Source: Gammaproteobacteria bacterium (GTDB lineage: Bacteria; Pseudomonadota; Gammaproteobacteria; J044). Taken from it: DNA of 8,459 bases. Below the pieces are notes generated by a model. The model was not told the origin of the DNA. It saw only the letters and a program-made list of their open reading frames with translations, and made no database searches. The translations under genes and the position numbers were made by a program. Numbering within the stretch: the first letter of the stretch is position 1; each line of letters opens with the position of its first letter. Shown here one piece after another: positions 5,702 to 8,459 of the stretch. Location of the stretch: assembly GCA_026995955.1 (NCBI GenBank), contig JALWNJ010000004.1, positions 1-8,459 of the forward strand. The letters are read 5' to 3'.

Positions 5702-7111
5702 ATGTCGCAATCGCAAGAAGAACATCTGTACGCCGCACGCGTGCCGATCTTCCCGCGCTCGGTGAAGGGGCGGTTCCGCAATGTCAAGTACGGCATTCTG
5801 GCCCTGGCCTATGGCGTGTACTTCATCCTGCCCTGGTTACGCTGGCATCGCGACAACGGGCCGGACCAGGCGGTGATCTTCGATCTCAAGGCCCGCCTGT
5901 TCTATGTCTTCGGCATGACCATCCATCCGCAGGACATCTTCCTGCTGGCAGCGTTGCTGACCCTTGCGGCCTTGCTGCTTTTCTTCGTCACCAGTGTGGC
6001 GGGTAGAGTATTCTGCGGCTATTTCTGCTTCCAGACGCTGTGGACCGATGTCTACATGATGATCGAGCGTCTGGTGCAGGGAGAGCGGCCGGCACGCATC
6101 CGCCTCTCGAAGCAGCCCTGGAACCGCGAGAAGATCCTCAAGATCGGGCTCACGCACCTGTTGTGGCTGCTGGTGGCCTTCTGGACCGGTCTCACCTTCG
6201 TGCTCTACTGGGGCGATGCGCCGACCCTGTTCGTGGAGTTCTTCACCGGGAAGGCGCCGTTTCCCGCCTATGCCACCGCGCTGTTTCTCACGGCTACCAC
6301 CTATGTGATGGCTGGCCTGGCGCGCGAGCAGGTGTGCATTTACATGTGTCCCTATTCGCGCTTCCAGTCGGCCATGTTCGACAAGGACACCCTGATCGTG
6401 AGCTACGACGCCAGGCGCGGCGAGGGCACGGCCGGTCGGCACAAGATCGCCAAGGGCTACAAGACGCGCGAGGAGCGTCATGCCAAGGGCGTTGGTGATT
6501 GCATCGACTGTGGCTATTGCGTGCAGGCCTGTCCCACAGGCATCGACATCCGCAATGGTTTGCAGGTGCCCTGTATCCAGTGCGCGTTGTGCATCGATGC
6601 CTGCGATACCATCATGGACAGCCTGGGATGGGAGCGAGGTCTGATCGGCTACTATTCGGAGCATCGCCTCGAGGGCAAGCCGACCCGCATCATCAAGTGG
6701 AAGACGCTGGGCTATGGGCTTGCGCTGGCGGCCGTGGTCGGGTTCATGACCTGGCTGGTGGCCAACCAGGCACCGCTGGACATGCATGTACGAAAGATCC
6801 GCCAGCCCCTGTATGTGGAACTGGCCGATGGATCGATACAGAACAGCTACGACATCAAGATCAACAACAAGACCAGCGAGCCGGTGCGCATCCGCATGGA
6901 AGTGAAGGGACTGCCGGGCGCCAAGGCCGATTTCGGCCGTTTCCGCGAGGTCCGGATCCGACCGCAGCATTATGTGCGTCTGCTGGGCAAGGTCAGCATC
7001 AAGCCTGCTCCCGGGGTCTCCAAACGACAGGAGTTCAGTTTCCGTGCCGTACCGATTGAACCGGCGGACTTGCCCGAGGTCGAAGCACCAGCGCGGTTCT
7101 TCATGCCATGA
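5702..7111 (+). CDS. ccoG: cbb3 oxidase maturation protein CcoG (RdxA/FixG), polyferredoxin-type cupric reductase
   Basis: This 469-residue membrane iron-sulfur protein reduces Cu(II) to Cu(I) for delivery to the cbb3 active site; the activity is known from the Rhodobacter family member. The N-terminus has the family pattern RVPIFPRSVKGRFRNVKY at 13-30 and a first helix ending in LPWLRWHR. Membrane cysteine pairs are at C105/C109 (FCGYFC) and C212/C216 (VCIYMCP). Two [4Fe-4S] ferredoxin motifs lie at C267, C270, C273, C277 and C291, C294, C297, C301. A further membrane helix (about 334-354) leads to a periplasmic Ig-like C-terminal domain (about 370-465). Its length is normal and no key cysteine is missing. 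A GAGGA at 5688-5692 supports the ATG. It lies 95 bases after ccoP, beyond the hairpin, so it may have its own promoter or depend on read-through; ccoH follows after 13 bases. Confidence 0.97.
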   Translation: MSQSQEEHLYAARVPIFPRSVKGRFRNVKYGILALAYGVYFILPWLRWHRDNGPDQAVIFDLKARLFYVFGMTIHPQDIFLLAALLTLAALLLFFVTSVAGRVFCGYFCFQTLWTDVYMMIERLVQGERPARIRLSKQPWNREKILKIGLTHLLWLLVAFWTGLTFVLYWGDAPTLFVEFFTGKAPFPAYATALFLTATTYVMAGLAREQVCIYMCPYSRFQSAMFDKDTLIVSYDARRGEGTAGRHKIAKGYKTREERHAKGVGDCIDCGYCVQACPTGIDIRNGLQVPCIQCALCIDACDTIMDSLGWERGLIGYYSEHRLEGKPTRIIKWKTLGYGLALAAVVGFMTWLVANQAPLDMHVRKIRQPLYVELADGSIQNSYDIKINNKTSEPVRIRMEVKGLPGAKADFGRFREVRIRPQHYVRLLGKVSIKPAPGVSKRQEFSFRAVPIEPADLPEVEAPARFFMP

Positions 7112-7124
7112 GAGGCGAGTCTGA

Positions 7125-7964
7125 ATGAACGACCTGGTTGCATCGCTTGGCATCGGCATTCTGCTCATCGTCACCGTTTTTGCCCTGCTGTATCGCTTCA
7201 CCCGCATGCAGGGCAAGCAGGTGGCGCTGCTGGTCTTTCTCGGTGCCATGGGCATCTATGTGCCGATGGTCATCCTCAGGTGGCCGGGCATGGATGTCGT
7301 GGCGATCCACCTCGCGTTGTATGGCGTTGTGCCCTATGTGCTCGGGATCATCACTTCCCACTGGGAACACCAGGAGCGCATGGGGATTCGCCATGAGGGG
7401 CGCTGGTTCCACTGGTATCCGGCCTTTCTGGTGGCCTTCTTCGTGACCATTGCGGTGGTCGATGCCATTATCATCACGCTGTCCAAGGAAGGTTTCAGCA
7501 ACCCGGTCATCCGCGCGCTGGCGCCGGAGGAGGCCCGCAAGGGGAAGATCACCAGCGCCTTCCCGGGCACCATAGCGCATGACTTTCAGGAAAAGGAAAG
7601 GCACTACAACGAATACCTGAAGCAGCTCGAGATCCAGAAGCGGCGTGGCTGGCAGGTCAATCGTGGCTTCCTGGACACCCCCTATCAGAACGAGCCGGCC
7701 GAATTCCGCATTCAGGTAGTCGATCGTGAGGGCCGGCCGGTTGGCGGGGCGACGGTGGTCGCCAGATTCCTCAGGCCCTCCGACAAGCGCCTGGATCGGG
7801 AGTTCGTCCTCAACGAGCAGGCCCCAGGGTTGTATGGCGCTACGGTATTGCTGCCGGCCAAGGGGCGCTGGTATGTGGTGGCGGAGATCGTGCGTGGTGA
7901 CGACCTGCACGAGATCCGTGGCTGGACCTACATCGAGCCCGAGCGCAAGCAAGCGAAGCAGTGA
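7125..7964 (+). CDS. ccoH: Extended CcoH/FixH-family cbb3 assembly protein
   Basis: CcoH/FixH is a membrane-anchored protein needed for stable cbb3 assembly, normally about 150-180 residues with a single N-terminal helix and a periplasmic domain. This one has 279 residues. The last helix, at about 98-118 (YPAFLVAFFVTIAVVDAIIITL), followed by a YNEYLKQLEIQKRRGW segment (161-176) and a beta-rich FixH-like domain (about 190-272), matches the usual protein. In front is an extra stretch of about 95 residues with three hydrophobic segments (about 5-24, 33-52, 58-78) and a His-containing loop (H79, H82, H90). The periplasmic region keeps the FRIQVVDREGRPVGGA and LYGATVLLPAKGRWYVVAE strands typical of FixH. 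Identity rests on these and on the position between ccoG and ccoI. GAGG at 7112-7115 precedes the ATG, and the stop overlaps the ccoI start (GTGA). Confidence 0.82.
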   Translation: MNDLVASLGIGILLIVTVFALLYRFTRMQGKQVALLVFLGAMGIYVPMVILRWPGMDVVAIHLALYGVVPYVLGIITSHWEHQERMGIRHEGRWFHWYPAFLVAFFVTIAVVDAIIITLSKEGFSNPVIRALAPEEARKGKITSAFPGTIAHDFQEKERHYNEYLKQLEIQKRRGWQVNRGFLDTPYQNEPAEFRIQVVDREGRPVGGATVVARFLRPSDKRLDREFVLNEQAPGLYGATVLLPAKGRWYVVAEIVRGDDLHEIRGWTYIEPERKQAKQ

Positions 7965-8459
7965 GCGAACCAGGGTCAAAACCCGAAGCGGCACAATGCT
8001 TCCATTGTGGCCTCCCGGTGCCGGAAGGCAGCCACTGGTGCGTGGAGATCGAGGGCGAGCCCCGCGCCATGTGCTGTGCCGGCTGCGAGGCGGTGGCCCG
8101 GGCCATCGTCGAATCCGGGATGGAGGACTTCTATCGCTACCGCACGGCCAATCCGAAGCGGCCCGAGGATCTGGTGCCGGAGGCCCTGCGCGAGCTGGAG
8201 GTGTACGACAGCGATGCACTGCAAAGGCGGTTCGTGCGCCATGTGGATGACGGCGGCGACATCCGTGAAGCGGCGCTGATCCTCGAGGGCATTACCTGCG
8301 CTGCCTGCGTGTGGCTCAACGAAAAGCACGTCAGCAGCCTGCCCGGGGTGCTCGAGTTCCGCGTCAACTGCTCCACGCACCGTGCCCAGCTGCGCTGGGA
8401 CAACACCCAGATCCATCTCTCCGATGTGCTGCGCGCCATCAGCGAGATCGGCTATCACG
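7961..8459 (+). CDS. ccoI: Copper-transporting P-type ATPase CcoI (FixI), N-terminal part (runs off window)
   Basis: An open frame starts at GTG 7961-7963, which overlaps the ccoH stop as GTGA, and continues without a stop to the window end (166 complete codons). Three signatures identify CcoI. An N-terminal zinc-ribbon-like CFHCGLPVP is at 13-21. A CCAGCEAVARAIVESG segment at 38-53, followed by FYRYRT, is the Cys-rich domain typical of FixI-type ATPases. A heavy-metal-associated domain starting at about 104 has GITCAACVW (110-118) with C113/C116 as the copper ligands. The ATPase core, including the expected CPC helix and DKTGT motif, is beyond the window. CcoI exports Cu(I) across the inner membrane for insertion into CcoN. 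GTG was chosen for its coupling to ccoH; the next in-frame ATG is M37 (8069), which would remove the first Cys motif. No good Shine-Dalgarno is visible. Confidence 0.93.
   Translation, partial: MSEPGSKPEAAQCFHCGLPVPEGSHWCVEIEGEPRAMCCAGCEAVARAIVESGMEDFYRYRTANPKRPEDLVPEALRELEVYDSDALQRRFVRHVDDGGDIREAALILEGITCAACVWLNEKHVSSLPGVLEFRVNCSTHRAQLRWDNTQIHLSDVLRAISEIGYH

Noticed and set aside
5837..7255. Long open frame (472 codons) on the - strand opposite ccoG and the start of ccoH
   Set aside because: Its composition is typical of an antisense shadow, and it spans two well-supported genes and their junction.
1..8459. Search for a novel defence, mobile or biosynthetic system
   Set aside because: Every open stretch is accounted for by oxidase biogenesis or structural genes. 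No transposase, integrase, direct-repeat array, tRNA or foreign-looking composition was seen.

Overview
The window is a GC-rich stretch of a bacterial chromosome, almost wholly coding and all on the + strand. It carries respiratory oxidase genes. The gene content and order, with heme A/O synthesis genes at the end of an aa3-oxidase cluster followed by ccoNOQP-ccoGHI, fit a proteobacterium, most likely a gammaproteobacterium. Chromatiales/Ectothiorhodospiraceae-like lineages are my guess from protein style; I cannot confirm it.

Region 1 (1-2068) is the tail of an A-type (aa3) cytochrome c oxidase assembly cluster. It holds the last 37 codons of a small oxidase-associated protein, then ctaA (heme A synthase) and ctaB (heme O synthase). 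All three overlap at their ends, so they are probably co-transcribed and translationally coupled. CtaB farnesylates heme b to heme O and CtaA oxidises heme O to heme A.

Region 2 (2069-2205) is a 137-base gap between the two clusters. It holds a close match to a sigma-54 promoter (2125-2140) and a small dyad downstream of it. I see no FNR/ANR box, which is the site usually expected in front of cbb3 genes.

Region 3 (2206-5606) is the complete structural operon of a C-type (cbb3) oxidase: ccoN (catalytic subunit), ccoO (monoheme cytochrome c), ccoQ (small subunit) and ccoP (diheme cytochrome c). All metal and heme ligands I looked for are present. A GC-rich hairpin (5633-5661) follows ccoP.

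Region 4 (5702-8459) is the cbb3 maturation set: ccoG (iron-sulfur cupric reductase), an unusually long ccoH with extra N-terminal membrane helices, and the 5' part of ccoI (copper P-type ATPase), which starts at GTG and runs off the window. Together these genes supply copper to the CcoN active site and assemble the oxidase.

I see no mobile element, CRISPR, tRNA, rRNA or new multi-gene system. The points of interest are regulatory (the sigma-54-like site, the split between structural and assembly genes) and architectural (extended CcoH, enlarged CcoO, fused oxidase clusters).
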